Positions 36,924 through 37,407 of a stretch of DNA of 37,407 bases are shown here, in pieces. Made by a program: the position numbers and the translations under genes. This DNA is from Ruminiclostridium cellobioparum subsp. termitidis CT1112 (GTDB taxonomy: Bacteria; Bacillota; Clostridia; Acetivibrionales; DSM-1351): assembly GCF_000350485.1 (NCBI RefSeq), contig NZ_AORV01000062.1, forward strand, positions 1 through 37,407, in the 5' to 3' direction. The notes under the pieces were generated by a model. That model made no database searches and was not told where the DNA came from. It was given only the letters and a program-made list of their open reading frames with translations. Every line of letters starts with the position of its first letter. The stretch's first letter is position 1.

Positions 36924-37407
36924 GCTGTACCTCCTTTGTACGATATGAATTTAAAATGCCGTCAATATCCCCGGCCTTGACCCTGCCGTATACCTTGCCA
37001 TCCACCATCACCACGGGAGCAAGTCCGCAGGCTCCGATGCAGCGGACATCCTTTAGGGTGAACAGGCCGTCTTTGGTAGTTTCATTGGTTTGTATCCCCA
37101 GCTTTTCTCTGAATTCCTGAAGAATTTTGTCGGCACCTCTCACAAAACATGCCGTTCCCATACAAACGCTTATAATGTGCTTTCCCCCCGGCTTTGTACT
37201 GAAATAGGAATAAAAACTGACCACACCGAAGACTTCCGCTCCCGGAATACCAAGTTTACGGGCAATATAAAGCTGTATATCCCTGGGGAGATAACCGAAA
37301 ATATGCTGTGCCCTGTGAAGAATTTCAATCAGCGCACCCTTTGTTGTTTCCAGGCTCTCTATGAACACATTCAACTCATCGTATTTTTCTTTTGGAAATT
37401 CTTCTCC
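36892..37407 (-). CDS. hydC: NuoE-like [2Fe-2S] hydrogenase subunit, HydC/HndA type (5' end outside window)
   Basis: A partial gene: the frame stays open to the right edge and reads ...EEFPKEKYDEL before the TTG at 37374, typical of the N-terminus of clostridial HydC, so the real start lies beyond the window. The 171 visible residues contain the helical bundle (GALIEILHRAQHIFGYLP) and the thioredoxin-like [2Fe-2S] domain with Cys in VCMGTAC and RCIGACG (four ligands). It passes electrons between the HydB flavin and the rest of the complex. First gene of hydC-hydB-hydA as far as seen; the operon promoter is not in the window. Confidence 0.9.
   Translation of the reverse strand, partial: GEEFPKEKYDELNVFIESLETTKGALIEILHRAQHIFGYLPRDIQLYIARKLGIPGAEVFGVVSFYSYFSTKPGGKHIISVCMGTACFVRGADKILQEFREKLGIQTNETTKDGLFTLKDVRCIGACGLAPVVMVDGKVYGRVKAGDIDGILNSYRTKEVQHADKVPGGVK

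Overview
The window looks like the chromosome of an anaerobic, plant-polysaccharide-degrading member of the Clostridia (Acetivibrio/Ruminiclostridium-type; inferred, not proven). The reasons are a secreted GH5 glucanase with three C-terminal SLH repeats, a trimeric NAD(P)-linked [FeFe] hydrogenase, an M6 protease carrying a sugar-binding-like module, strong GGAGG ribosome sites, moderate-to-low GC with AT-rich intergenic DNA, and numerous U-tailed hairpin terminators. Most genes are on the minus strand in short transcription units. I see no tRNA, rRNA, CRISPR array or intact transposase.

Region 1-8.8 kb. The left edge holds a compact folded RNA-like element resembling the HEARO/omega-RNA of IscB transposons, with no IscB gene beside it. 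Next come an AraC-type regulator (-), a polytopic GT39-like glycosyltransferase (+), an SMP-30/gluconolactonase-like propeller (-), an acyl-CoA ligase (-), a DUF2935 ferritin-like protein (-) and a GAF-like/GGDEF/HD-GYP cyclic-di-GMP protein (-).

Region 8.8-18.6 kb. A GH5_2 endoglucanase with two carbohydrate-binding-like modules and SLH anchors (-) is divergent from a PrsW-type membrane protease (+). They are followed by a LURP-one-like protein (-), a thiamine-diphosphate 2-oxoacid (probably pyruvate) decarboxylase (+) and a secreted M6 peptidase with a C-terminal CBM6/35-like module (-). The glucanase and the M6 protein form the extracellular, substrate-facing part of the window.

Region 18.6-27.7 kb. 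The glutamate synthase operon gltB-gltD (-) is followed by RNase Z (-), a 70-codon unknown ORF and a YkuK-like RNase H-fold protein (-). An apparently empty 860-base interval before the next large gene contains two small genes of 46 and 45 codons (-). Each has a strong ribosome site and its own terminator, and their products share an N-terminal MY and a central HW-x-D motif. I consider this pair the most likely undescribed element here.

Region 27.7-37.4 kb. A heterodimeric ABC exporter (+) with one degenerate and one canonical ATP site is followed by a NUDIX hydrolase (-), a D-2-hydroxyacid dehydrogenase (-) and the hydrogenase operon hydC-hydB-hydA (-; hydC runs off the right edge). The HydB-like subunit has lost the third Cys of its CxxCxxC cluster motif and gained a Cys three residues after the fourth ligand. 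It also lacks the usual C-terminal ferredoxin domain.

All family assignments were made by reading motifs; no database search was run.
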